In this document: positions 27,618 through 36,270 of the stretch, in pieces | Numbering within the stretch: position 1 is the stretch's first letter | Layout: each line of letters starts with the position of its first letter | DNA from: an uncultured Lachnospiraceae bacterium | Lineage (GTDB): Bacteria; Bacillota; Clostridia; Lachnospirales; Lachnospiraceae | Reading direction: 5' to 3' | Assembly (NCBI GenBank): GCA_934899185.1 | Contig: CAKXYI010000001.1 | Span: 62,001 to 126,000, forward strand | DNA: 64,000 nucleotides | Program-made: the position numbers and the translations under genes | Notes under the pieces: model-generated | The model's database searches: none | Told to the model about the DNA's origin: nothing | Seen by the model: only the letters and a program-made list of their open reading frames with translations

Positions 27618-28502
27618 TTATCTTCCAATCTTCATGTCGGTCAGATATTCATAATATTGTGCGATCGCACTATGATCTTTCTGACCGCCCTCGTGGTTGT
27701 GCATCCACTGCAGGATCTCCTGTACTTCCGCTGTCATTGGCACCGGTGCACCAACTGTATGTGCACAATCCAGAGCATTGTTGAGATCCTTGATATGAAG
27801 ATCGATCTTAAAGCCCGGCTTGTCATTTCCGGCGATCATCATTGGTGCTTTTGCATCCATGACCGTGGAACCTGCCAGACCACCACGGATTGCCTGAAAA
27901 ACAAGTTCCGGATCCACACCTGCCTTTTGTGCCAGCGTAAATGCCTCGGACAAAGCCTGAATATTGCAGGCTACAATGATCTGGTTTGCCAGTTTTGTCG
28001 TATTTCCTGCTCCAACCTCTCCACATCTTACCACGGAAGATCCCATGGTTTCAAGAAGCGGACGATAGGTCTCCACCAGTTCTGCTTTTCCTCCAACCAT
28101 AAAACTCAGGCTTCCATCGATTGCCTTTGGCTCCCCACCGGAAACCGGTGCATCCAGCATGTCAATATTTCTTGCCTCTAATACGGCTGCGATCTCCTTG
28201 CTTGCCACCGGATTGATGGAAGACATATCGATAAAGACAGAGCCTTCCTTCATATAAGATGCCACGCCACTCTCACCCAGCATGACTTCCTTGACCTGTG
28301 GAGAATTTGGCAGCATAGTCATAACGACATCACACTGCTTTCCGATTTCTTCATAAGTAGCAGCCTTTGCACCACAGGCTTCCAACTCATCTAAGACATC
28401 CTGGTGTCTACCATTGACTAAAACATCCGTATAACCGCCTTTGATGATATTTTTTACCATAGGCTTTCCCATAATGCCTAATCCAATAAATCCAATTTTC
28501 AT
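27618..28502 (-). CDS. 2-hydroxy-3-oxopropionate (tartronate semialdehyde) reductase-type dehydrogenase
   Basis: A 294-residue beta-hydroxyacid dehydrogenase. The NAD(P) motif GFIGLGIMGKPM is at the N terminus, the substrate motif DAPVSGGEPKAIDG at about 118-131, and the catalytic Lys lies in GNTTKLANQ. A glycerate kinase follows directly, which makes reduction of tartronate semialdehyde to D-glycerate the best guess (GarR/GlxR type). 3-hydroxyisobutyrate- or succinate-semialdehyde-type relatives are the alternative. The ribosome site GAGGT lies 7 bases before the ATG at 28502. Confidence 0.87.
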   Translation of the reverse strand: MKIGFIGLGIMGKPMVKNIIKGGYTDVLVNGRHQDVLDELEACGAKAATYEEIGKQCDVVMTMLPNSPQVKEVMLGESGVASYMKEGSVFIDMSSINPVASKEIAAVLEARNIDMLDAPVSGGEPKAIDGSLSFMVGGKAELVETYRPLLETMGSSVVRCGEVGAGNTTKLANQIIVACNIQALSEAFTLAQKAGVDPELVFQAIRGGLAGSTVMDAKAPMMIAGNDKPGFKIDLHIKDLNNALDCAHTVGAPVPMTAEVQEILQWMHNHEGGQKDHSAIAQYYEYLTDMKIGR

Positions 28503-28524
28503 TTCATTTACCTCATAATTACCT

Positions 28525-30030
28525 TTATTTTCTTTTTTGTTTTTTCATCTCTGCAATGTTTTCCTGAATTTCAGCCATGCGGTCATAATCCAGTTCATAG
28601 AACTTCATGGCAACAATGTTGCAGATCCATCCGAGGATCGGCATACCATAAGTCAAAAGAACGGTCACCCAGAAGATCGGCCAAGTTGCCTTGTCCCCCA
28701 TCTGTGGCATAACACTGGTATAACCGATCGCAGCAACGGCAAGGGACGCAATGGTTGCACCAAAGGATGCGATGAACTTTTCTGTCAGAGAATAAACGGC
28801 TCCGACGGTTCCCGGCATATAGTTTCCGGAACGCTCCAACTCGTAGTCAATAACATCGGCACGCATCATGCCTTCTGCAACTGTCAAGATCATCTTTGCC
28901 GCATTGACACCCATGGTAAATACCACATAAAGCATCATGACCAGACCACCTTTTCCGATCTGTGCCATGCCGGTCGGTCCCAGATACAAAGCAAAGACAA
29001 AGATTGCAAGGTTGATCACAATATTTACGGCTGACCATACTTTTGTTGCAACCTTAACGCCCTTCTTTGCAATATAGACACCGCCGAGGAATACGAATAC
29101 AAAGCTGATGATCGTACCAGCATTTCCGATCATGGTTGCTGCCTGATAATTGGCGATCAAAATACCATTTAACATAGTAAGAACGACCGTCTGTGTCGCA
29201 CTGTTGGATGCGATCTTATCCGTGATACCGGTGACCAGATAACATCGCATGGGCACATTTTCTTTGAAAATACTGACGATTTCCTTCATGCCGACCTTGG
29301 TCTGCTTTCCTCCCATGGCAACCATTTCGCCAAGGATCTCCGGTGTGTCGATACGTTTTAAGCCAATGCAGGAGAAAAGGACAAAAACAAGTGCTGTAAT
29401 AATAAAGATGACACATGCCTCGCTTAAACTCTCTACATTATATTGGTTGTCATATTTTGGCAGGATAGAAAATGCCAGGATCGTGTTGACAAGGATCGGT
29501 CCAATATACTGATATACTGTGGTAACAAAAGTCACAAAAGGACGCTGCTTCGGGTCATTGGTAAGAGCAGAACTGATGGTTGATGCACCACCAATAGACA
29601 TGATGGTATAGCCGATCACAAAGAGGGCATATACCAGACAAAAGACAACAATACCCGCTACGCCACTGAACTTCCCCGCCAATATGCGGAACATCAGAAG
29701 CGCTGCCACGGAACAGGTTCCCCAACCGATCAGAAGAAAGAGCCGGATCTTTCCAATATGTTTAAAGACCGGCAATCGGTCAAATATCACAGCAATGATC
29801 GGATCTGTAACGCCATCAAAGATGGTCTTTGCCTGAATGATGATACCGGTAACTGCCACGGCAATACCAAAGCCTGCATTCATGGCATAAGAGGCATACA
29901 TCATCAAAACATAAAAGACCATTTTTGCCCCACTGGTCCCGCCTGCCAACAACATTTCCCATGGTTTTGCAGTGCGATATCTTGGATCATCACTTCCAAA
30001 CATCCCCGCAAAGATTTTTTTCAAATTCAT
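28525..30030 (-). CDS. GPH-family sugar:cation symporter
   Basis: A 501-residue membrane transporter with about 12 hydrophobic helices. The glycoside-pentoside-hexuronide signature FDGVTDPIIAVIFDR follows helix 2 and is diagnostic of the GPH family (relatives carry melibiose, xylosides, glucuronides). Its ATG overlaps the TGA of the putative glycosidase upstream by four bases (ATGA), so the two proteins are probably made together. That pairing suggests it imports the substrate of that protein, a small glycoside or sugar acid. The actual cargo is not deducible. Confidence 0.92.
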   Translation of the reverse strand: MNLKKIFAGMFGSDDPRYRTAKPWEMLLAGGTSGAKMVFYVLMMYASYAMNAGFGIAVAVTGIIIQAKTIFDGVTDPIIAVIFDRLPVFKHIGKIRLFLLIGWGTCSVAALLMFRILAGKFSGVAGIVVFCLVYALFVIGYTIMSIGGASTISSALTNDPKQRPFVTFVTTVYQYIGPILVNTILAFSILPKYDNQYNVESLSEACVIFIITALVFVLFSCIGLKRIDTPEILGEMVAMGGKQTKVGMKEIVSIFKENVPMRCYLVTGITDKIASNSATQTVVLTMLNGILIANYQAATMIGNAGTIISFVFVFLGGVYIAKKGVKVATKVWSAVNIVINLAIFVFALYLGPTGMAQIGKGGLVMMLYVVFTMGVNAAKMILTVAEGMMRADVIDYELERSGNYMPGTVGAVYSLTEKFIASFGATIASLAVAAIGYTSVMPQMGDKATWPIFWVTVLLTYGMPILGWICNIVAMKFYELDYDRMAEIQENIAEMKKQKRK

Positions 30031-32015
30031 AAGAACCCTCCTTCATATATACGGATTGCCTCATACCCCTTCAAGCAATCCAAGTGTATCTCGTTTTCTG
30101 TAACCCTAACCTGACCGCCGTTTAACGCCTCGACCTGCGCTCCTGCCGGAACGGACAGATGAAGCCGGATATCGTGGATCGGCAGGGCTTGTGTATAATT
30201 ATCTTTTCCAAAAGAGCCGGACAGATTGATCAGATGAATCATCTGCTCCTTGTCCTTTTTTGTCACGACCACCTCACACATAGGTGTCAGAGTCGGTGCG
30301 ATGCTTTTTACTCCGGCAATATGCTCCAAGACATCCTCTAGGAAAACATAAGAGTTTTCATAGCCATACTGATAATAAAAAGTCCCGATGGCAAATGGGA
30401 TATATACTGTCTTCCCCTCACCATAGCCTCTTTCATAGATGCCAGGATGTTCACTTTTCTTCTTCGGATAACAGATCTCCGGTGGTCCGAAAGGCTGATC
30501 CGGCAACAGATGTAAATAGGTCTTAGCATCTGCTTTTGCATTACCTATGACAAGATACTCACCCGGAACGATGCAATCAATCTGACTTTCCCGGCACTGC
30601 TTCCATACATCTTCATCATCCAAAAGGAAGATGGCGGATTGCAATGTTTCCCTTCCCACAATCTCGTCCAGCCCAAGACTTTCCAGCCCAAAAGATTTTC
30701 TTGGCATACGTCTTTCGTTGGCAGTTGCCGTCATACCACTGGCAATCAGCCTGCCTCCCGACTCTACAAAAGCATCGAGCATAGCACATTGGGTATCCGA
30801 CATGGCGTTTACATCCGCTAAGATGACCGAATCATAACGCTGTAGTAAATCTTCTGAAACCTCTGCGATCTTTTGTTCATCAAAGGGAATATGTAACTGG
30901 CTCAGAACCTGCACCCAGCCATCAGCCTCGGGATCATTTCTTCCCATCAAAGGTTTTTCGATCAAAAGTGTTCTCGCTGCGGATTCCTGTCCCTGTAAGA
31001 TTTCCTGATGCTTTGCAAAGAAATCAAATGCCTTAACGGAAGCCACAAGACCTGACCTGTCTTTACTTTTTGCCAGTGTACCTAGTAAATAAACGCTGGT
31101 AGTCCCCGCATATGCCAGATTCTGCCACTGACGAATTTCCAAAAGTCCTCTGGAAATACTGCTGTGACGATAACGAAATGCCATGTAAATCGCCGATGCA
31201 TCATCGACTACCTTGCTTCTCTTTGGTCCGGCGATCCGCCTTGCATTTGCCGACGCATCATAGATCCAGGACAGATGATCTACGTCCTGATTACATTCCG
31301 TCCGAAAATAATCAAACCCGTTGATGGCTATATCCTCGTTGATCGCCTTGACACGTTCATACATTATCTGCTTCTGTTTTTTGCTACAGGCTCCGATAAA
31401 TGCCATATATCTGCCAAAGACTGGATCTTTGGGATTGATATGATCCGGAATGTCCATGCCGGTCTGCTCTTTGAATAATTCTGTGCAGTTTTGACAATGA
31501 CACGGCTCATGCACCTCGAGATCATAGTCCACAACAAAGGTAGAACTCATGTTGCAATACAGTCCATCAAAATCATATCGGGAAAACAATTCCTCCAAGA
31601 TCTCATATACATATTCTTGCTGATAAGATCCATTGATACAGGTCTGCACATAGCCGTTATAGATGAGCGGCTGTCCGTCTGCCTGTCGGTATGCCCAGTC
31701 CGGATGTTCTTCATACAAGGCTTCATCCACCTTGGAAAAATCACATCGGGCAATGACCTTGATCCCTGCCTTATGGCATTCTTCTATCACTTGATCTAGG
31801 GAATCCCCGGTCAAATAAGAGTTCTGCCTTTGTCCAGCCAGGTCGGTCGGATAACTGGCAATGATACCTGCGGCATTTAAGGTAACCAATGTAGCATGGT
31901 ATTTTTTCAGATCTGCTACATATGCCTTAGCATCCATATCTGCCATATCAATTTCCCGCAAATTGGTCTGCACCATACGCCATGGATAAGATTCCCACCA
32001 CTTTGTAGGCTTCAT
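30027..32015 (-). CDS. Putative glycoside hydrolase with beta-galactosidase trimerisation-like domain
   Basis: A 662-residue protein that reads like the hypothetical glycosyl hydrolase 6 (GHL6)/alpha-amylase-like group. It starts with a TIM-barrel-type part (about 1-330: WRMVQTNLREIDM, VIARCDFSKVDEALYEEHPD, YDFDGLYCNMSS). A Cys cluster follows, EPCHCQNC. A flavodoxin-like part resembling the beta-galactosidase trimerisation domain covers about 330-560. No signal peptide is present. The catalytic residues are not certain to me. AGAGGAGG selects the ATG at 32015 over a GTG nine bases upstream. As first gene of the operon it may define the unusual substrate. Confidence 0.75.
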   Translation of the reverse strand: MKPTKWWESYPWRMVQTNLREIDMADMDAKAYVADLKKYHATLVTLNAAGIIASYPTDLAGQRQNSYLTGDSLDQVIEECHKAGIKVIARCDFSKVDEALYEEHPDWAYRQADGQPLIYNGYVQTCINGSYQQEYVYEILEELFSRYDFDGLYCNMSSTFVVDYDLEVHEPCHCQNCTELFKEQTGMDIPDHINPKDPVFGRYMAFIGACSKKQKQIMYERVKAINEDIAINGFDYFRTECNQDVDHLSWIYDASANARRIAGPKRSKVVDDASAIYMAFRYRHSSISRGLLEIRQWQNLAYAGTTSVYLLGTLAKSKDRSGLVASVKAFDFFAKHQEILQGQESAARTLLIEKPLMGRNDPEADGWVQVLSQLHIPFDEQKIAEVSEDLLQRYDSVILADVNAMSDTQCAMLDAFVESGGRLIASGMTATANERRMPRKSFGLESLGLDEIVGRETLQSAIFLLDDEDVWKQCRESQIDCIVPGEYLVIGNAKADAKTYLHLLPDQPFGPPEICYPKKKSEHPGIYERGYGEGKTVYIPFAIGTFYYQYGYENSYVFLEDVLEHIAGVKSIAPTLTPMCEVVVTKKDKEQMIHLINLSGSFGKDNYTQALPIHDIRLHLSVPAGAQVEALNGGQVRVTENEIHLDCLKGYEAIRIYEGGFL

Positions 32016-32229
32016 TTGTCTCACCTCCTCTTTGAGTTGCCCTCATTATAGGTAGACCTTTTCATTCTGTATATATCTGTTTTCGTTTTACAATATCTAC
32101 TTTCGCTATATAAATCCATGTGATATAATATAGATATATTTTATAGATTTTAGATATAATCCTTTTTTACAGCCTTGCTATAATACAAACTGTCTTATTT
32201 TTGATGATTGTAGAAAGGGGATTTTAAGA

Positions 32230-33345
32230 ATGAACGAAATCAAAAAAGTTGTATCTACCTTATGGTATGACAAGGAAAACTACCACAGGCTCCGCAATGT
32301 TTTCCCATCTGCGGAATTTGTATATGTAGATTTCTATGACAAAGAAAAATTAGCCGAGGAGGCAAAAGATGCTGACGTTGCATTAGTTCTGGGGGATGTC
32401 CCGGATTGTCTTTTGGGCGATAACACTTTAAAATGGATCGCCTGCGATCATGCCGGTTTAAATGGCTCTGCCCGCCCGGAAGTTTTTGCCAAAAATATTT
32501 TTGTGACCGGTGCCGCCGGAAGAAGTGCTCCGGTTCTGGCAGAACATTGCATCTATTTTATGATGCAATACTGCTATCATACCAAGGAACTTCTCGCCGC
32601 ACAGGAAAAAGGACAATGGGGCGTGGAGGGTTCTAACACATGGAAAGGACTTTATGGCAGAAAGGTCGGTATTATCGGCATGGGCAATAACGGTCGTATG
32701 CTTGCCGAACGCCTTCATGCTTTTGGCATGGATATCTATGCCTATGATAAATTTCCCATCAAGGGATTTGACTATATATCGCACAAGTATGCCGGCATAA
32801 ATGGGGATACTTTGGATCCTATCCTTTCGGAGTGTGACTTCATTGTACTGACACTGGCACTGACCGATGAGACCTATCATATGTTTGATGCCAATGCCTT
32901 TGCCAAGATGAAGTCCGACGCCTTTCTTGTCAATATGGCGCGTGGCGGTATCGTGGATACCCAGGCCTTGACAAATGCCTTACAGACAGGTCAGATCGGC
33001 GGTGCAGGTCTTGATGTGATCGAGGAAGAACCTTTCCCATCCGACCATCCGCTTTGGACCATGCCAACGGTCTACATCACGCCACATATGACACCACAGG
33101 TACCAAACCGTGCCGGAAGAAGTATTGAGATTATCCGCGAAAATACCAGACGTTTCCTTGCAGGAGAGCCAATGTTAAATCTATTAAAGGAAACAGACGC
33201 TTTTCAGGCATCCGATACACCAAGTGGCTGGGCAAGACTAACCCAGTCCAATATGACCAAGGAAGAAATCGCCAAGATACCACTGGAGAAATTCTTAGGT
33301 AAACGCGGTTGGAGTGATCCTAGCGAATGGAATTATTTAGACTAA
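32230..33345 (+). CDS. D-2-hydroxyacid dehydrogenase (hydroxypyruvate/glyoxylate reductase-like)
   Basis: A 371-residue NAD-linked dehydrogenase of the D-isomer-specific 2-hydroxyacid family. The dinucleotide motif is VGIIGMGNNGRML (about 144-156), the substrate Arg in VNMARGGIVD, the Glu in GLDVIEEEP and the catalytic His in YITPHMTPQ. It diverges from the operon holding glycerate kinase and leads two AraC genes. Reduction of hydroxypyruvate to glycerate, or oxidation of a related sugar acid, would fit, but a phosphoglycerate-dehydrogenase-like or sugar-acid role cannot be excluded. The ribosome site AAAGGGG is seen. Confidence 0.88.
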   Translation: MNEIKKVVSTLWYDKENYHRLRNVFPSAEFVYVDFYDKEKLAEEAKDADVALVLGDVPDCLLGDNTLKWIACDHAGLNGSARPEVFAKNIFVTGAAGRSAPVLAEHCIYFMMQYCYHTKELLAAQEKGQWGVEGSNTWKGLYGRKVGIIGMGNNGRMLAERLHAFGMDIYAYDKFPIKGFDYISHKYAGINGDTLDPILSECDFIVLTLALTDETYHMFDANAFAKMKSDAFLVNMARGGIVDTQALTNALQTGQIGGAGLDVIEEEPFPSDHPLWTMPTVYITPHMTPQVPNRAGRSIEIIRENTRRFLAGEPMLNLLKETDAFQASDTPSGWARLTQSNMTKEEIAKIPLEKFLGKRGWSDPSEWNYLD

Positions 33346-33363
33346 AATCAGGAGTATAGACCT

Positions 33364-34605
33364 ATGGAAGAACTCGTTTTACAAAACACATTGACCGATG
33401 CCGATATCCAAAGCCGGCTTTCTCTCTTACTTGATCTATTGCAATGCAACGAAAAGATGTTTTTATGGCAGTATGATACAAACGGCAAGTGCCTGAAAAC
33501 GAATTCTTCCATTTCTGTCTATGACACCATGTTTTTGCATGCTAAGGATTTCTCTGAAATCCTTGCTTTTGGTCAGGAACATGACAGCCCTCTGACCATT
33601 ACCTCCAGTCTGGGTATGATGTGGGCTGTCGTTTTCCAGAAAGATCTCTCTCATCAGATCATGCGCCTACATGTACTGGGACCGATCTTTACCTCTATGC
33701 TTTCGGATGACACCATTGCTCTTTTACAGAAAAGATCCGACATCCGCGAGCATTGGAAACCGAAATTATACGATTATCTGCATAGTGTTCCGGTCGTCAC
33801 GACAACCAACTTCATCAAGTACACTTTAATGCTGCACTTCTGTGTTACCAATCAGCATTTGAAGCCTTCTGATATTACCTATGCGGATTTTACCTATGAT
33901 GATCTTATCAGCACATCTAACCGTCCTTTGGATTACGCAGCCTATTGGGCGCGGGAAAATGCCATGATCGATATTATCCGTACCGGGGATATCTATCGCA
34001 AACAGTCTCTGGCACCTGCTGCAACCCAATTAAGCGGGATGCAGCCTAAGACATCACGGGAATTAGAACGGGTACGACAACATTCCATTATGTTTGTCGG
34101 TTTATGTATCCGCGCCGCGATCGAAGGTGGGATTTCTCCGGATTCAGCCTATCTGCGTGGTAATATTTATCTCAACAATCTGGAATATGCAAGATCCTAT
34201 GGCGATATGATCGCCTCGGCACAATTAGCCTTTGACGATTTTTTGTTTATGGTGCACAATCATTTACAAGTCAACCGCTATTCCGAGTCTATACGCTCCT
34301 GTATCGACTACATGGAAACACATACAGACGAAGATGTAAATCTTGAGATACTGGCAGCAAAGGTGGGCTATGCACCTTACTATCTGACACGAAAATTTAA
34401 GCAGGAAGTTGGCGTCACGATCGGTGCCTACTTCAAAAAAGCCCGCATACAAAGAGCTGCCTATCTGCTTGTTACCAGCAAGATGGATATTCAGGAGATC
34501 TCTGATACCCTGCACTTTGGGAACCGTAATTTTTTCTCCCGCGCTTTCAAGGAAGAGATGGGGGTAACTCCCGGTGAGTTTCGGAGACAACACATCAGAC
34601 ATTAA
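33364..34605 (+). CDS. AraC-family regulator, tandem copy 1
   Basis: A 413-residue regulator with an N-terminal sensor domain that is not a cupin: about 1-290, with SLGMMWAVVFQKDL, LHVLGPIFTSML and GLCIRAAIEGGIS. The C-terminal helix-turn-helix pair is at about 310-410 (LEILAAKVGYAPYYLTRKFK, ending EEMGVTPGEFRRQH). The same blocks occur in the next gene (FMGLIWEVILEKE; KIHVLGPIFYTPF), so the two are tandem paralogues. It lies 18 bp behind the dehydrogenase gene and probably controls the divergent operons on both sides of 32.0-32.2 kb. Confidence 0.88.
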   Translation: MEELVLQNTLTDADIQSRLSLLLDLLQCNEKMFLWQYDTNGKCLKTNSSISVYDTMFLHAKDFSEILAFGQEHDSPLTITSSLGMMWAVVFQKDLSHQIMRLHVLGPIFTSMLSDDTIALLQKRSDIREHWKPKLYDYLHSVPVVTTTNFIKYTLMLHFCVTNQHLKPSDITYADFTYDDLISTSNRPLDYAAYWARENAMIDIIRTGDIYRKQSLAPAATQLSGMQPKTSRELERVRQHSIMFVGLCIRAAIEGGISPDSAYLRGNIYLNNLEYARSYGDMIASAQLAFDDFLFMVHNHLQVNRYSESIRSCIDYMETHTDEDVNLEILAAKVGYAPYYLTRKFKQEVGVTIGAYFKKARIQRAAYLLVTSKMDIQEISDTLHFGNRNFFSRAFKEEMGVTPGEFRRQHIRH

Positions 34606-34620
34606 GGAGAGGTAGAAATC

Positions 34621-35877
34621 ATGGACTTTGGAAATCTGATCACCGCTGTTCCCGGTCTCTTTATGACCAGTTTTGATAACCATAAGAAGTTGCTCTATGC
34701 CAATACCAACATGGCACAGACTTTTTCTTATTTTTTCACGACTTCCGATTATCTGGATGTCGTCTATGCCTATGCCAAGGAGCATGATGCCCCTTATATC
34801 ATCAGTAACTTCATGGGGCTGATCTGGGAAGTGATCCTGGAAAAAGAGAGCGGCATCCTGCAAAAAATACATGTACTCGGTCCCATCTTTTACACCCCAT
34901 TTTCTGCGGATCATATGGAGCGTATCCTGCGTTCCTACGAGGAACACGGACTAAATATGAAAGACAAGCACGGCTTGCTCAAGCAGATGCAGGATCTTCC
35001 GGTGATGAGTTACACGCAATTTGCCCACTATGCCATGATGCTGCATTTTTCCTGCAATCATGAAAAAGTTTCTCTGGAAGATTTTCATTTTCTGGGTGAC
35101 CGCCTGCCGGAGGTTCCCAGTGATCCCAGCGATCCTGCCTTTCTTCATGCTTACTCTGTGGAAAATGCCGCAGATGATACCGTCTACGATCGTGTTTTTG
35201 AAAGTGAAAATTATTTTTTGAAGGAAGTTGCCTGCGGGGATGCCTCATTTCTTGAAGATGATATAAAAAGTGCCGCCCAAAAGGGCAGCCTTACCCTCAT
35301 GCCAACCATGTGCGCACATATGGATGAGCCGATCCGCATGCGAAAAGATACCCTGCTTATTTTTAATGCGCTCGAATGTCGCGCGGCGATCGATGCCGGT
35401 CTGCTTGCCTCTATGGCTTACCGTATGCAGGATCATTTTATCGAAAGCATCGAAAGGCTCCACTCCCCGCTGGGACTCAATGATCTGCAAAAGGAGATCC
35501 ATACCGCCTACTGTAATCTTGTGGCAAAAGCAACAGACGATGCCAAGCATTACAGCCTTCCCATCCGCCGCTGCATGACCTTTTTATCCATGCATCCTCT
35601 GGAAGCCTTTTCTTCGGAAAAATTGGCGGAACTATCCGGCTATACGCCTTATTACCTTTCCCGGCATTTCAAGCAGGAAGTTGGCATGTCACCCAAGGAA
35701 TATTTTCGCAAGGTCAAGATGGACTATGCCGCCTATCTCCTGTCTGCGACCAATGACAATATCAGCGATATTTCGGAAGCACTGCACTATTGTTCACATA
35801 CGCATTTTACAGAGGATTTTAAACTAATCTATGGATGTACGCCGACAGAATACCGGAAGCGAAACTTGAAATCTTAG
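34621..35877 (+). CDS. AraC-family regulator, tandem copy 2
   Basis: A 418-residue paralogue of the preceding gene with the same plan: sensor blocks FMGLIWEVILEKE and IHVLGPIFYTPF at about 65-105, LECRAAIDAGLLAS at about 255, and the helix-turn-helix pair at about 320-415 (LAELSGYTPYYLSRHFKQEV, ending YGCTPTEYRKRN). AAGGAGAGG precedes the ATG, 15 bp after copy 1. Two linked paralogues could form heterodimers or answer to two related inducers; this is inference. The unit ends at the hairpins around 35.9-36.0 kb. Confidence 0.88.
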   Translation: MDFGNLITAVPGLFMTSFDNHKKLLYANTNMAQTFSYFFTTSDYLDVVYAYAKEHDAPYIISNFMGLIWEVILEKESGILQKIHVLGPIFYTPFSADHMERILRSYEEHGLNMKDKHGLLKQMQDLPVMSYTQFAHYAMMLHFSCNHEKVSLEDFHFLGDRLPEVPSDPSDPAFLHAYSVENAADDTVYDRVFESENYFLKEVACGDASFLEDDIKSAAQKGSLTLMPTMCAHMDEPIRMRKDTLLIFNALECRAAIDAGLLASMAYRMQDHFIESIERLHSPLGLNDLQKEIHTAYCNLVAKATDDAKHYSLPIRRCMTFLSMHPLEAFSSEKLAELSGYTPYYLSRHFKQEVGMSPKEYFRKVKMDYAAYLLSATNDNISDISEALHYCSHTHFTEDFKLIYGCTPTEYRKRNLKS

Positions 35878-35895
35878 ATATGACTGTCTGGTAAC

Positions 35896-35907
35896 ACGGG
35901 CAACAGG
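35896..35907. repeat. 12-bp copy of the tRNA-Leu 3' end
   Basis: ACGGGCAACAGG occurs here and at 36040-36051, where it is the 3' end of the tRNA-Leu gene. Such short copies of tRNA 3' ends can mark old integration sites; with only 144 bp between them this would be an empty or collapsed site. Chance is possible. Confidence 0.3.
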
Positions 35908-35999
35908 GTGCAAGACGTCCGATAGACGTCTGTTCTGTACAGACTGAAACAGAGCGGAGATGGAACCTCTGGTTCACATTCCCGCTCTGCTTCATGCAA

Positions 36000-36029
36000 A
36001 AAATCCCAGACATCACTGTCTGGGATTTT
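36000..36029. terminator. Bidirectional terminator between AraC unit and tRNA-Leu
   Basis: AAAATCCCAGACA TCAC TGTCTGGGATTTT is a perfect 13-bp stem with A- and T-runs, ten bases past the 3' end of the tRNA on the minus strand and downstream of the plus-strand AraC genes. A second hairpin (CAGAGCGG ... CCGCTCTG with inner GGAACC/GGTTC) lies just before it at about 35950-35990. Confidence 0.88.
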
Positions 36030-36038
36030 ATATGATAG

Positions 36039-36118
36039 TACGGGCAACAGGACTTGAACCTGCACGGTCTCCCACTAGAACCTAAATCTAGCGCGTCTGC
36101 CAATTCCGCCACGCCCGC
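36039..36118 (-). tRNA. tRNA-Leu (anticodon TAG)
   Basis: An 80-base cloverleaf on the minus strand. The acceptor GCGGGCG pairs with TGCCCGT (two G-T pairs), the D arm is GCG-AATTGGCAGA-CGC, the anticodon stem CTAGA/TCTAG has loop TTTAGGT (anticodon TAG), and the T arm has loop TTCAAGT. An extended variable arm typical of tRNA-Leu is present. CCA is not encoded. Confidence 0.95.
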
Positions 36119-36210
36119 ACATGTAACTTGCTATCGCAGTTACCAAAACAGAGTATCATATTACGTTTTAATTAGCAAGTCAAAATCATTAATTTGTATC
36201 AAATCGTTTT

Positions 36211-36228
36211 TATACCCGATAGGGTGTA
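36211..36228 (-). terminator. Second tandem mini-hairpin behind the sortase gene
   Basis: On the minus strand TACACCC TATC GGGTATA is followed by AAAA. It is the sister of the hairpin at 36251-36268 with the same stem and a different loop. Confidence 0.5.
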
Positions 36229-36250
36229 TTTTTATATATTCACATCATTT

Positions 36251-36268
36251 TATACCCTTTCGGGTGTA
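36251..36268 (-). terminator. First tandem mini-hairpin behind the sortase gene
   Basis: On the minus strand TACACCC GAAA GGGTATA lies two bases after the sortase stop codon. The GAAA tetraloop makes a stable hairpin, but it is followed by AAAA rather than a T-run, so it may stabilise the mRNA end rather than terminate. Confidence 0.5.
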
Positions 36269-36270
36269 AT

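Noticed and set aside
35819..36112. Frame starting MAELADALDLGSSGRP on the minus strand
   Set aside because: It is the familiar false translation of a tRNA-Leu gene.
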